Of a DNA stretch of 64,000 nucleotides, positions 38,170 through 50,557 are shown one piece after another (the first letter of the stretch is position 1; each line of letters begins with the position of its first letter). A program made the position numbers and the translations under genes. Source of the DNA: Phaseolus vulgaris (taxonomy: Eukaryota; Streptophyta; Magnoliopsida; Fabales; Fabaceae); contig NW_027174112.1 of assembly GCF_000499845.2 (NCBI RefSeq), positions 62,001 through 126,000 on the forward strand, given 5' to 3'. Below the pieces are notes generated by a model. It searched no databases. It was not told the origin of the DNA and saw only the letters and a program-made list of their open reading frames with translations.

Positions 38170-41134
38170 CCACGAAATGAAATTTTTGAAGATTATTGTT
38201 TTATGGAGAAATTTTTAATTTGTAATAATATGTGTAGATAGTTATTATTTTTTAGCATTTAATTGTTTATAACAAAAAGATTTATTTAAAATGAAATTTT
38301 TTACAGAATGGAAATAGAAATTTGTAATATTTAGTATTACGAAGTGGATTTTAAGCCTAACTCAACCCCATAAAACCGGCTCATGGGGTTAGGTTTGCAC
38401 CCACTTATATACAATCAAAGACTCTAATCTCTAGTCGATGTGGGATCTCCAACATTTAGATTTTTTATTTTACATTTTACATAAATTATTAATCTTATAA
38501 TTAAAAAAAATATAAAAAATGTTGTAGTAATTAAAGAAAGCAGAAAAAGTTTACATAAGAAATTTGATGAAAATATTATTAGTAATAAAAATAATATAAT
38601 AATTTTCATGAAAATTAATTATATACATTAATTTAAAATAGAAATATTAAGATAGTAATGAAATTTATATTATATTATTTAAACTTAAATATTAAATTAA
38701 ATATCTTTATTATTGAGAATTCATTTGAATGAGTTTGTCTTAATTAAAATCCTATTTAAATATAGACCAAATTAATATAATTATTTTTTTATTGATTAAT
38801 AGGAGTTTATTTTCATATTAGTTATAAAACATTGAATTTTCTTTTCTGTTTTGAGAAAATTCCTTTACTTTTTAGATTTTTTTGTTTACAAAAGTATATT
38901 TTGAACATTTAATTCTTTATTAAATTTTTTTTTATTTTAAATTAATATTTCGACAAGAGGGAAATATAATTCAAGTATTAATTTAGATATCTTTTATTAA
39001 TTTGAGATATTATATACAGTTGAACATATTAATTTATTTATATATATATATTTATATATGTATACAGTTTACTTTTTAAGTAATTAAAACTGAAAATTGA
39101 ATGGTACGTTTGGATTATTATTAGTAATATAAATTAAGTTTATCGTATTAATAAAAAATAATTATATGCATTATTTTAAATGAAAAATATTAATATAGGA
39201 ATGGAATTTAAGAATGTTAATAAATAAATTTAACAATGTGTAGATAGTTATTATTTTTTTAACATTTAAGACACTACAAGAAAAAGTGTTTTTAGAAACT
39301 AAATTTTGGTTTCTAAAAGGATAAAATTAGTTACTAACTTAATTAGAGACTAATTTAGAAATTAATAGATTTAAGGGATTAAAATCATGGTTGTTAATTT
39401 TAGATACCAATTTAGATTTTAATTTAAAAATCAATTTAGTTATCATTAAATAAAAATCAATTTAGTGATCAAATATATTGAAACTAATTTAGTGACCAAT
39501 TATATAGAAATCAAATTAACAACCAATTTCATTAAAATCAATTTAGTGACTAAAATATATAGAAACTCATTTAGTAACCAAATATATAAATACCAAAAAA
39601 ATATCACTATATTGATTTCTAAATAATATAATTTATTATAAAATATTATTTTATTTACCTACTTACTCTTTAATATTTTATATTTATTTATAAATTTAAG
39701 CTCACTAATTTTAAAATAAATTTATAAAATTCATAACTCATATCTTTCATACTTTATATTTATTTATAGCCTTATGCTTAATATCATCAACTCTATTTTT
39801 GTTTATTAAAAATGAAAAAATATAATAATAAGAAGTGAGATATTGAAAATATTAAATATTTTTCAATGCTTTACTTATTTGTAACACGTAAAGAAAACAT
39901 TTGTTATTTATTTTAAAAAATACACATATAACTTACATGAAATGATCTAAAAAATATTTCCTTGAAAAATCGTGAAGTATTGTGTGCCTGTGTCTCTCTA
40001 TTATGGAAGGATAACAATATAGACAATATTTTAAAACTATTTGAACTTTGTTGTGATATTACTGATAAATATTTAAAAAATGGTATAAACATAAATGTTC
40101 TTAAATATGTTTGAAAGTAATTATAGAGGATAATACAGTGGCAAGTATTCTTGAATCATAAAAGAAAATTAGAGTAGAAGGGAATCTCATTTTTGTGGGT
40201 TCATTAGAAACAGCAGCACTGAAAGCATAGTGTTTAATTATTTAATACTAATATTTAAGGGCAGGGAATAGTAAAGACACACTTTGAAACCAAATACACA
40301 CCATTACTTTCCTAGGCTACTATACTAGGAATGGTAGGACTGTCAGCATAAACGCTTCAAAAGATAAGGTAGTTGCAGAGTCCACATCGACTAGAGAGAT
40401 GAGATTAAAGTCTTTCATTATATATAAGTGGGTGTAAATCTCACTTTTTTTCAATTTGTTAAGATGGCCCTGCATTAAGAAATACACTCATCACCTTCAT
40501 TTCTATTTTTCAACGTAAGCCCTTTCATTAGAGAAGAATTTATGGTTCTCACTAAGAAATAGAACCAGGTCGAACCTGTTTCACGAAAAGCCATCTTAGA
40601 GTCAACTATCTGAAACAAAGTATATTCATGTCTCAATTCTTGGCCTCTGATAATACTTATAAAACCTGCATCAGTAAACATGGAAAGAAATCAGTTTATA
40701 TATTCATGTTATACACACACAACACAATAACCAAAAAGTAAGCACAATGCTCCTGTAAAGAAATTTTTTACTGTAAGTTGCTCCCATTTTAAATCTGGAA
40801 ACTACGGTGCCTTAACTAACAATATATACAATAATTTTGATCCAGCTTTAACATTATCCTCCATGATTCGTGAAGATGTTCAAGGTTAGAATGTCAGAAA
40901 TGCTGGTAGTCTAAAAATAAATAATCCGCTATTACATTACGTATGGGTGCATATCTTATGTTCTCGTGAAAGCAACTTCCTACAACTATTAAATGAAGAT
41001 ATTTTCATGTTGTGGTGCATAAAAAATAATATATTGATTAATTGGCCACATTACATCATATTCATTCAACACATGATGAAATGTCGAAACAACAACATGT
41101 CTCTGCTGTATGAAATTTTGATAACACGCATCTT
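38170..41134. other. Intergenic, AT-rich with repeat fragments
   Basis: No gene recognised. Bases 38340-38455 (CTAACTCAACCCCATAAAAC … GGTTTGCACCCACTTATATA … AGTCGATGTGGGATCTCCAA) and, inverted, 40375-40450 (CACATCGACTAGAGAGATGA … TATATAAGTGGGTGTAAATC) are two ends or copies of one repeat type, about 2 kb apart. Bases 39272-39620 start CACTACAAGAAAAAGTG and carry many TTAGTGACCAA/TTGGTTTCTAA-like motifs, resembling the end of a CACTA-type element whose other end I could not find. Confidence 0.45.
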
Positions 41135-41139
41135 ACAGG

Positions 41140-42632
41140 TGTTGTCAATATGTGTTATATATATATATATATATATATTGAAGAGGAAAGCAAATCGTTG
41201 CAGTGCCATTCCGCAGAGTCATAGAGTCGTTGCAGATCGACGGACACCGCGAGATCTCCTCCGGTTTTTCCGGCAATCCGTTTCTCCACTCGCTTTCTGT
41301 TTCAAGTTTGTGCCTTTGAGTTTGAAAGGGTTTTTGAAACGTTGCAAGACCTGTTCCACGGTCTTCCTTCTGATTGTGGTGGCCTTCCGCCATTTCCGGC
41401 ACGTCTCCGGCGTCACCTCTGAACCGCCGGAACAGCTTTCTCCATATCCCCTTTTTCCGTGGGTTTTGAGCTTCTCTCCTTGCCTATAAATAAGAGGCAC
41501 GAGAATGCTCAAACACACAGGCTTCGGCACATCCTTCTCCTCTTCTTCTTCCTCACAGCACTCACGCCTCGGGAAACCATAATTTTTGTTCGTTTGTTAT
41601 GCGAATCAAATAGATGTCATCAATAGAAGAAATGGACAAGGGCCGAAGCATTTAAAGTTCTTCTTATTAATCTTTGCAAAAGATGAGGCCCAAACCCAAA
41701 GCCCAAGCCCAAGAAAGCCCACTCCAATCAAAGAATCACTAGGAGCATGGCTAGATCTTTGGGGAGAGATTGCCAAATGAAATCTCTCTTTGTAATATCT
41801 CTTGTATTAAATAAGATAGGATAGCCTTAGGGAAGTGCCTAAAAAGGAAAATAAAATAAACTATACATGTAAAGGCACTTTTAGTCACTAGTTACTTAGA
41901 AATGGCTAGGAAGGTCACCTTTTGGCCTAGTTAGGTACCTTTTGTTCATAGAAGGAACTAGAAGGAGTCTTTCCTTCCTTCCTTACCTAGAGGGCTGGTC
42001 ATCTCCCACCTTATAAAAGGAGAGCCTTGCCTCATTGTAAAGAAGATTGAAATTGAGAGTAATGAAACTATAGTGAAATTTAGAGAAAGTTGTGAGCCTT
42101 GTCTCTTCTTCTCTTAGAAGTCTCATCTTGTGAGCTCTTGGGACTCTCAAGTGGCGGCACCACCACTCATCTTGGAAGCAACCACCCTCCAAGTGGCATG
42201 AAGATCATCCCTTGATCAACAACCTCATAAGTCTTTCTTTCCATCTCTTTTTTCTTCCCGTTTTGTGTTCTTGGTTGGCTCTTATTCTTTCTTTCGCTGC
42301 ATCTTGTGCTTAGATGCTCTTCTATCATTCTTTGCACGTTATTCTTCCTATTTCCAGTGCAGTTTTGCTGTGTTCTTGCTGTTTCGCTACATAATGATTT
42401 CCAATTACATGTGCTAACCTTGTTGTTTGCAAGTTCTTCTACGGGTTTTGTTGCCTAGTTCATTCCAATTCAGTGAACTTGTTGCATGTTGCAGTATTTC
42501 TGTTCTTGCCACTGTTTTTGTGTTGTTTCACCTGTTCTTGGGTTTTACTTGCTGTTTTAGAAGTTACCCATTCATTCTATATCCATATCATATTATTGGA
42601 ATCACATCAGTTTTAAAGCCTATCTTTCTACA
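41140..42632 (+). repeat. Left LTR of copia 2, with nested insertion
   Basis: 41140-41594 and 42610-42632 match the right LTR; 41595-42609 does not. Relative to the right LTR, a segment of about 200 bases between two CACTCA motifs is missing (right-LTR counterpart about 47567-47780). GCCTATAAATAAGAGGCACG (about 41482) is the probable LTR TATA box. Confidence 0.88.
41595..42609 (+). mobile_element. Probable solo LTR nested in the left LTR of copia 2
   Basis: About 1015 bases with TG…CA ends (TGTTATGCG … CACATCA), absent from the right LTR. It contains CCACCTTATAAAAGGAGAGC (about 42007) as a promoter-like site, and a transcript-leader-like T/C-rich 3' part. The flanking duplication is only partly clear (GTT/GTTT at 41592 and 42610), so the exact ends are tentative. 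No coding sequence. Resembles a long gypsy-type LTR; family not proven. Confidence 0.7.
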
Positions 42633-42645
42633 ATCGTAAGGACTT

Positions 42646-43500
42646 ATGGCTGAAAATCCGAACAACAACGACAACACCACTACGGGAACATCAAATGTTG
42701 CTTCCGCAACGCAAACCATTTTTGCGAAACCATTTCCGGACGTCTCCAAAATTGAAGTCTTCACCGGTCATAACTTCCGACGTTGGCAAGAACACGTGTC
42801 CACCCTATTGGACATGTACGGAGTTGCTCATGCACTTACGACTGCCAAACCCGACTCAACCACGGCTGCGACTGGATCCATGCGAATAAGGTATGCCGTC
42901 ACACTTTACTCAGTGTGTTATCTAACGATCTATTCGATGTTTATGCTTCTTATAAGAATGCGAAAGATATTTGGGATTCTCTTATCCTCAAATATACTGC
43001 CGAAGACATCATCAGACAAAGGTTCATAATTGCAAACTACTATCACTGGGAGATGATCGAAGGAAAAGACATCAAAATCCAAATAAACGAATATCACAAG
43101 CTGATTGAAGATATCAAAACTGAAAGCATAAAATTGCCAGATGAATTCGTGTCCAAACTCTTGATCGAAAAGCTTTCGCAGTCTTGGACGGATTACAAAC
43201 AACAACTGAAGCACAGACAGAAACAGATGTCTCTATCAGATCTGATCACCCACATCATCATCGAAGACACAAACAGGAAGGAGTGCGCTGCTACAAAGGC
43301 CAAAGCTTTGTCTGCCAAAGCAAACGTGATAGAAGAAAAACCAGCTCCAAAAAGGTACGAGAAAAAATTTGATCACAAAAAGAAACCTAATAACAAATTC
43401 TCTCGTCCCAGTGGAACTAACCCCACTTTCAAGAAAAAAAGTTAATTGCTTTGTCTGTGGAAAGTCAGGCCATCATGCACCTCAGTGCAGACATAGGGCT
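42646..43500 (+). pseudogene. copia 2 gag, frameshifted
   Basis: Starts MAENPNNNDNTTTG at 42646. The gag region reads FTGHNFRRWQEHVSTLLDMY, then changes frame near 42885 and continues as NAKDIWDSLILKYT … WTDYKQQLKHRQK. A second shift lies in the A-run at about 43433-43440, before the zinc knuckle CFVCGKSGHHAPQC (CX2CX4HX4C, about 43447-43490). Confidence 0.88.
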
Positions 43501-43546
43501 AAAAATGACTATCCTCCTAAGGCAAATCTAAGGGGAAGATACTATT

Positions 43547-46500
43547 GTGGCAGTCGTTTCACAAGTAAACCTTGTGACAAATGTGAGCAAATGGGTGGTA
43601 GACTCTAAGGCTACCAGACACATCTGTGCAAACAGAAATGTGTTCACCTCCTACACAAGTGTGGGGGATGGAGAAGAACAAGTATATCTCGGTGACTCCA
43701 GGACAACTCCTGTCCTAGGAAAAGGAAAAGTTCTTCTGAAGCTCACATCTGGTAAAACTCTAGCTTTGAATTATGTGCTACATGTGCTATCAATTAGAGT
43801 TAATTTGGTCTCTGTGGCATTACTAAGCAAAGTTGGGGTTAAAGTGTCATTTGAATCTGACAAGATTGTTATGACAAAAAACAATGTTTTTGTGGGAAAG
43901 GGATATTGTGATCAAGGCCTTTTTGTATTAAACATTTCTGAAATTATGAATGAATCTAAATCTTCTGCTTATATTGTTGACTCGTATGATATATGCCATG
44001 CTAGATTAGGACATGTGAATTCTTCGTATGTTATAAAATTGCAACGACTAGGATTAATCAACATGCATGACAAACAATGTAGTAAATGTTATGTATGCGT
44101 AGAATCTAAAATAACGAAGAAAACATGTTACTCTGTAGAACGTCAAACTGAAATTCTTGGTTTAATTCATACCGACCTTGCTGATTTAAAACAAACCATG
44201 TCTAGAGGTGGTAAAAATTATTTTGTAACTTTTATAGATGATTTTTCTAGATACACCAAAGTGTATTTAATTAAACATAAGGATGAAGCTTTTGACATGT
44301 TCTTAACTTATAAAGCGGAAGTAGAAAATCAACTGAATAAGAAAATTAAGAGAATTAGATCAGATAGAGGTGGTGAATATGTTTTATTTAATGATTATTG
44401 TGTAAAAGAAGGTATTATTCATGAAGTAACCCCACCATATTCACCTGAGTCTAATGGAGTAGTTGAAAGGAAAAATAGGACTCTTAAAGAAATGATGAAT
44501 GCCATGCTTATTAGTTCTAATGCTCCTGATAATTTATGGGGTGAATCTTTGCTTACTGCGTGTTTCTTGCAAAATAGGATACCACATAGGAAAACTGGTA
44601 AAACACCCTATGAGTTGTGGAAAGGTTATCAACCTAATTTGAAATACCTAAGAGTGTGGGGGAGTTTAGCTAAAGTGATGTTACCTGATCCTAAGAAAAG
44701 GAAAATAGGCTCTAAAACATCTGATTGTATGTTCTTAGGATATGCAGAACATAGCACTGCCTATAGGTTTCTAGTTCTTAATAGTGATATAATTGAACGA
44801 AACACTATAGTAGAGACAAAAACGCTGAGTTCTTTGGACACATCTTTCCTCTAAAGAGTAGTGGTACATCTGAACAACCTATAGATAGTGTTAGTGATAC
44901 CTTGAGTGAAGATGTTAGGAGAAGTAAAAGACAGAGAAAGGAAACATCTTTTGGAGATGACTTTTATACTTATCTAGTTGAGAATGATCCAATAAGTTTT
45001 GTAGAAGCTGCTAGTGCTCCTGATGCTAAACATTGGGATAAGGCCATTAAAACTGAGCTTGATTCAATTGAGAAAAATAATACGTGGACCTTAGTAGATC
45101 TGCCTAAAGGAGCAAAACCCATTGGTTGTAAGTGGATCTTTAAGAAGAAGTACCATCCTGATGGATCCATAGAGAAATATAAGGCAAGATTAGTAGCTAA
45201 AGGGTTTACTCAAAAACATAACATAGATTACTTTGATACTTTTGCACCTGTTACTAGGATTTCCTCTATCCGTGTATTGCTAGCCTTAGCATCTATCCAT
45301 AAGTTAGTAATTCACCAAATGGATGTTAAAACAACTTTTCTGAATGGTGAATTAGAATAGGAAATTTATATGACTCAACCTGAAGGTTGTGTAGTCTCAG
45401 GTCAAAAAGAAAAGGTATGCAAACTTTTAAAATCTTTGTATGGTTTGAAACAAGCACCAAAACAATGGCATGAAAAACTTGATAATGTTTTACTTTGTGA
45501 AGGTTTTTCTACCAATGATGCTGATAAATGTGTGTATTCTAGATCTGAAAATGGTGAATATGTCATTATATGTTTGTATGTGGATGACATGCTAATATTT
45601 GGTACATGCAATGATATAGTTGTTAAAACAAAATTATTTCTTGGATCTAAGTTTGAGATGAAAGACATGGGTGAAGCAAGCGTGATTCTAGGAGTTAAAA
45701 TCATAAGGAAGGGAGATAGTATATTACTATCCCAAGAAAAATACACTGAGAAACTTCTAAAGAAGTTTGGTTACTATGACTTTAAGTCAGTGAGTACCCC
45801 TTATGATGCTAACTCTAAATTAAAGAAGAACAGAGGCGAATCTATTTCTCAAACTCAGTATGCCCAGATAATTGGGAGCTTATTGCATTTAATGAGCTTT
45901 TCTAGACCAGATATTGCTTATGCAGTAGGTAGATTGAGTAGATACACTCAATGTCCTAGTCAGGATCATTGGGAAGCACTTGTGAGACTCATGAAATACT
46001 TGAGAGGTACAATTGATTATGCCATTGAATATAGTGGATTTCCCGTTGTGCTAGAAGGGTACATTGATGCTAACTGGATCTCTGATTCAGATGAGACAAA
46101 ATCCACTAGTGGTTATGTATTTACACTTGGGGGTGGTGCAGTTACATGGAGATCAGCCAGGCAAACTATTATTGCAAGATCAACAATGGAATCTGAGTTT
46201 GTTGCTCTAGAAATGGCTGGTAGTGAAGATGAGTGGTTGAAAAACTTCTTAACAAACATTCCTTTAGGAATGAAACCAACCCCATCTGTATCAATGCATT
46301 GTGATTGCCAATCGGCAATAGCTATAGCTAAAAATAAAAGCTACAATGGAAAGAATAGACATATACAATTGAGACACAATTTGGTGAAACAGCTGTTAAA
46401 GAGTGGAACGATTTCTATTGACTATGTCAAGTCAGAACGGAATCTAGTAGATCCTCTGACAAAACCCCTAGGGAGAAAAATGATTTTAGAAACATCGAGG

Positions 46501-46557
46501 GAAATAGGACTTAAGCCACTTGCAAACAAACAAGTGATGGAAACCCAACCTTTGTGA
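43547..46557 (+). pseudogene. copia 2 pol with mutated protease site and stops
   Basis: The protease motif reads WVVDSKATRHI, so the catalytic Asp-Ser/Thr-Gly has Lys in place of Gly. The integrase shows HARLGH … CYVC, HTDLADL, RSDRGGEY and SNGVVERKNR. The frame breaks at 44854 and resumes about 50 bases later. Reverse transcriptase has WIFKKKYHPDGSIEKYKARL and YVDDMLIFG, with a TAG at 45358-45360 between them. RNase H shows [13 protein letters not shown], and the frame ends at TGA 46555-46557. Dead, but less decayed than copia 1. Confidence 0.93.
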
Positions 46558-47145
46558 TTGGAGATCCCATGAATAAGGTTCATATGGGTAAAAACAAGTC
46601 ACTTGTTAGTTCTGCTAGCACAGATATTGATTTAAAATCAATTTTGTCCATTCCTTTGGTGTGTGAGAAAGTGCTAGTTACTGCATTATCGAGAGGATAA
46701 ACTTTGTGGTTAAAATTCAGAGGTAAAAGAGTTTTTAATGATTTACAAAGTTTTAATGGTTTTCATATCCCTTATGGGTGGTGTATGATTTGCACCATAC
46801 ACTTGATGAAATCACCTATATGAGTGACAAGTGGGGCCGCTTGCATGAGATCTTGGCAAGATCTCTATAGCACTCATGAATATCGGGCACGCGCATGGCC
46901 TAGTAGCGCAACACAACGATAACAACAAGTATTGTGAAGGTGTATTGTGATTGATAAACTTCTAATACATACTAAGTGTTTTGGTTCATATAGCTTGCTA
47001 TACCAATTACACTATGTATTAAGTTCATCAATCTAAGACTGGTTCATATAGCTTGTTATACCAGTTCTAATGCATTACATCTTAGATAAACCCAGAATTT
47101 CCTTTTTTTTCTTCCTTTTTCTTTCTTCTGCAATATGTGGGGGAT
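46558..47145 (+). other. copia 2 3' untranslated region and purine tract
   Basis: Non-coding sequence between pol and the right LTR. It contains two copies of GGTTCATATAGCTTG(C/T)TATACCA(A/G)TT (about 46983 and 47040), and ends in a pyrimidine run followed by the purine-rich ATATGTGGGGGATTG. Confidence 0.7.
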
Positions 47146-47832
47146 TGTTGTCAATATGTGTTATATATATATATTGAAGAAGAAAGCGAACCGTTGCAGT
47201 GCCATTCCGCAGAGTCGTAGAGTCGTTGCAGATCGACGGACACCGCGAGATCTCCTCCGGTTTTTCCGGCAATCCGTTTCTCCACTCGCTTTCTGTTTCA
47301 AGTTTGTGCCTTTGAGTTTGAAAGGGTTTTTGAAACGTTGCAAGACCTGTTCCACGATCTTCCTTCTGTTGTGGTGGCCTTCCGCCATTTTCGGCGCGTC
47401 TCCGGCGTCACTTCCGAACCGCCGGAACAACTTTCTCCATATCCCCTTTTTCCGTGGGTTTTGAGCTTCTCTCCTTGCCTATAAATAAGAGGCACGAGAA
47501 TGCTCAAACACACAGGCTTCGGCACATCCTTCTCCTCTTCTTCTTCCTCACAACACTCACCACCGTGCCTTCTTCTTCATTCTCCAATTTTTTTCCCTTC
47601 TCATTTTCTCTCACCTCATTATCCTTTTATTATAATTTTTCTGGGTTCTTTTTGGGTTTCACTCTTTTAAAAAGAGAAACTTGCTAGTTCTGATCCTCGG
47701 AAATTACCGGAAAGTTCTTGTTGTATCCTGGGGGACTTGCGGAATACACCGCGGATAAGTCCTTACGGATAGTGATTACTCACGCCTCGGGAAACCATAA
47801 TTTTTGTTCGTTTTAAAGCCTATCTTTCTACA
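47146..47832 (+). repeat. Right LTR of copia 2
   Basis: 687 bases, TGTTGTCAATATG … TTTCTACA, with a TATA box CCTATAAATAAGAGG at about 47478. It represents the uninterrupted LTR form. Confidence 0.92.
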
Positions 47833-47837
47833 ACAGG

Positions 47838-48200
47838 TGTATGGCTTCGACTTTTCAAATGAGCAAACAATAATGCTAGGATAAAATCATTAAAAAGAGT
47901 ATGACGAAATTAAATATATTACAGGTTAATAGTGTATGGCAACTTGGTAGGCCTCGAGCGGAGGACGAAGAAGATGATGAAGAGGATCAATTGGCAGAAC
48001 AAGATGTTCAAGGTGCTAAACCTCAGCCAGCATTTTCCAGTCAAACCGAAATTTTAACCCAAATTTGGACGGGGATGCAAGACATGAAAGAAAGTATGAG
48101 GAACTGTTAATACCCGTATTGACAGGATTGATCAAAGGATGAAGCAAATTTAGGATACTCTGAATGACATTCATCGTCATCAAAGCCATTGATTATCTTA
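47838..48200 (+). pseudogene. Fragment of a transposon-like protein 3' end
   Basis: An acidic open stretch (RPRAEDEEDDEEDQLAEQDVQ) is followed by ILTQIWTGMQDMKES, then, after a stop and in a shifted frame, DRIDQRMKQI and LNDIHRHQSH. This pattern of an acidic linker and a terminal short coiled coil is like the C-terminal end of 'putative plant transposon proteins' in legumes, but I cannot place it firmly. Confidence 0.3.
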
Positions 48201-49011
48201 TCAGTATGTTATTGTCATTATTATTTTTATTTGTATTTTTCATGTTGAATATTATTATTGTTATTTTTATTGTTTTTGTTATTTTTCATCTGATAAATTC
48301 TTATTTAATATTAAGCTTTTGATAGTTTTCATGGTAACTTTTATTTGAATTTTATATTATCTTTTAATTTATAATTAAAACTTTCAATTATTTTAATTAA
48401 TTAAATTATGTACAAAATTAATAATTTTTTATTTTTTACTTTTTTATACACACGAACAAAACTATATTTCATTATTATATATAACTTAATATAATACAAA
48501 TTAAATAATATAATATAAATTATTTTAATTAACTGAAATGTTTTTTAAATTAATTAATATTTCATTTTGCTATATTTTTATGTAAGGATAAATTTTTATA
48601 TACATATTTAAATTTATATTTTATTTTTTTATTTATTTGAATTCTACATTATTTTATTCTTTAATTTATAATTAAAATTTTAAATTATTTTAATTAAATA
48701 AAATGTGCACAAAATTAATTATCATTTATTTCTCTTTTTATATATACAAGTATAAATTTGTAATCTTATAATTTACACAACAATAAATAATTTAAAATAT
48801 TCTTACAATCATGACATCACTCACATATTTCAATAAACTTTATTGAAACATCCATTCTAACATGAACTCAATTTTTTTCACAATTTATTTACACTTTCTT
48901 CACAGCCTCATCTTTCCCTATCCCCACCTAATACAAGCAAAATATTAATGAATTTGACTAAATATAGGCTACGTCATTGGCAACCAGTGTGTTCATATAT
49001 GTGTTGTAAAC
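48201..49011. other. AT-rich intergenic before peptide gene 3
   Basis: Nothing recognised; long A/T-rich stretches with repeated TTTTAATTTATAATTAAAA-like segments (about 48360 and 48660). Confidence 0.6.
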
Positions 49012-49033
49012 CATGTCACAATCATACAACGAG

Positions 49034-49041
49034 CTATAAAT
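49034..49041 (+). promoter_or_regulatory. Probable TATA box of basic peptide gene 3
   Basis: CTATAAAT in the same GAGCTATAAAT context as gene 1, about 53 bases before the ATG at 49094. Confidence 0.55.
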
Positions 49042-49093
49042 ACAGACGGCCATGTATCAATCCATAAAAGTCCTCGCTGGCAGAGATGGCAGG

Positions 49094-49540
49094 ATGGCAG
49101 GTGGTGATAATGGTCGGAGACGTGTTTCCGGCGATGAGACGAAGAATGAGGTGATTTTTTTTATTTTATTTTTTACAATTCAATGTTTCTTCTCTGTAGA
49201 AAAAGAATTCAAAAAAGTATTTTACAATACGTTTCTTAGCGTGATTTATAGTATTAATAACTTTAAATTTAACTTTTAAACAATAACTTTAAATAATAAC
49301 TTTAAATTTAACTTTTAATCTTATAAAATCTGTGTTTATGTATATAAAGTGAGGCTTCTTTTCACTTGTACTTGTATATTTTGAAATGTAGTTACCTAAT
49401 TTGATTATTTCTAGTCGAGTAAATTTTTGACATATTTTTCAATGAAGAAGACAGGAAAAATTGAAAGGTGCAGCCGCAACAAATGGACAGTGAAAAAGAT
49501 ATTTGCATGGGTGTGGAGGTGGAACAAGAAGAAGAAGTAA
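49094..49540 (+). CDS. Small basic peptide gene, copy 3 (2 exons, 48 aa)
   Basis: Exon 1 is 49094-49150 (MAGGDNGRRRVSGDETKNE), donor GAG|GTGATT. Exon 2 is 49451-49540, after AAG, starting TGKIERCSRNKW, with KKIFAWVWRW and a short KKKK tail, stop TAA 49538-49540. A duplication of GATGGCAG places an extra ATG at 49086, 8 bases upstream and out of frame, which could reduce translation. I chose the second ATG because it matches the start in all other copies. The intron is 300 bases. It faces GLYR1 copy C, about 1 kb away. Confidence 0.55.
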
Positions 49541-50557
49541 AGGTCCAACATAACGAATAATTATAAGCTGGAGTCGAATAATATGTCATGCTATATTGTG
49601 ATTGTTACTTCTTTGAATTTGGATTATTATGTAAACCGTCTATAAATATAATCTCACTATTTGGATTATGAAATTCTGGAATCATTACCGGAATAAAATT
49701 TATAGTTGAAAAATATGATTTTTTTTTTAAACCTTAAAATGAATTCAGAACTCAACAATTACTTAAACTCGCTTCTATCATGTAACACCTTAAAAAATTA
49801 ATTACTTATTATAGTAAATAAGATTTAAATTATTTGAATATTTTATTTGAAATTAATTTTAATTTGAAAGAAACAAAACATAAAAAAAATAAAAAAAATA
49901 CAGCTTAACATTTGAAAAATTATAACATACTTGAGATAACTGATGACCAAACCATCATTCCCAGGCATCTACCCTTGTTCTACCATGAATGGACAAAAGC
50001 TATTGAAGATGATCACGATTTCCTAAGTACAAAATTCAATGATGACCTAGTACAAGTCTTTTATGGATTCAAAAATTTGCAAATTTTCTATTAAGGCATT
50101 TTGTTCAAGCAGAGAGTAGATAATGTTTGCAGTAATTTTGGCATGATTGAAATATGTTTGAGTTTGAGTAGTGTTTGTTAAAATGAGTTAGTTGTGAATG
50201 AGTTAGGGTTGAGTAGTAGAGAAAATTCTTTATACAGAAAAAGATAAAGATAAAGAAAGCTTAATCAAAGCATACGTTTGATGGCAGCTAGTAGTGACTC
50301 ATACCCCAAAATTAAAGATGAATAGGAAAAAAAGTGTTGATATAAACATTAATGTCAGTGAACAGTTGCAATGAGTTGAACTAAACTTGTTTTCACACAT
50401 TAAGGCTTATTCGTGCAATGATGTCAAAATTTTAAAAGGTTCATTCATTTCAATTAGATTCTATAATAATAACCAATGGTCAAACAGATATTTCATAGAT
50501 GGTTCACGTCACACTGTTGACCAGATAGTGGCTTAATCACTTCAGAAAGTTATCCAG
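49541..50557. other. Spacer between peptide gene 3 and GLYR1 copy C
   Basis: No gene recognised. Bases about 50210-50557 match the 3' flanks of copies B and E, and would contain the untranslated 3' end of copy C. Confidence 0.55.

Larger units (their letters stand above)
41140..47832 (+). mobile_element. Ty1/copia retrotransposon 2, 6.7 kb, degenerate
   Basis: LTRs begin TGTTGTCAATATG and end TTTCTACA; the target duplication is ACAGG (41135-41139 and 47833-47837). The left LTR (41140-42632) is enlarged by a nested insertion and has lost about 200 bases; the right LTR is 47146-47832. Inside are gag with a zinc knuckle, protease, integrase, reverse transcriptase and RNase H in copia order. A purine-rich TATGTGGGGGA precedes the right LTR. 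Only 13 bases separate the left LTR from the gag ATG, and no standard primer-binding site is visible. By eye the shared first 430 bases of the two LTRs differ at about a dozen sites. Confidence 0.94.

Noticed and set aside
41145..41540. Open stretches of 85-103 codons on the minus strand in the copia 2 LTR, also at 47075-47525
   Set aside because: They sit inside an LTR and its duplicate, have no recognisable domain, and differ between the two LTRs by frame-changing gaps.
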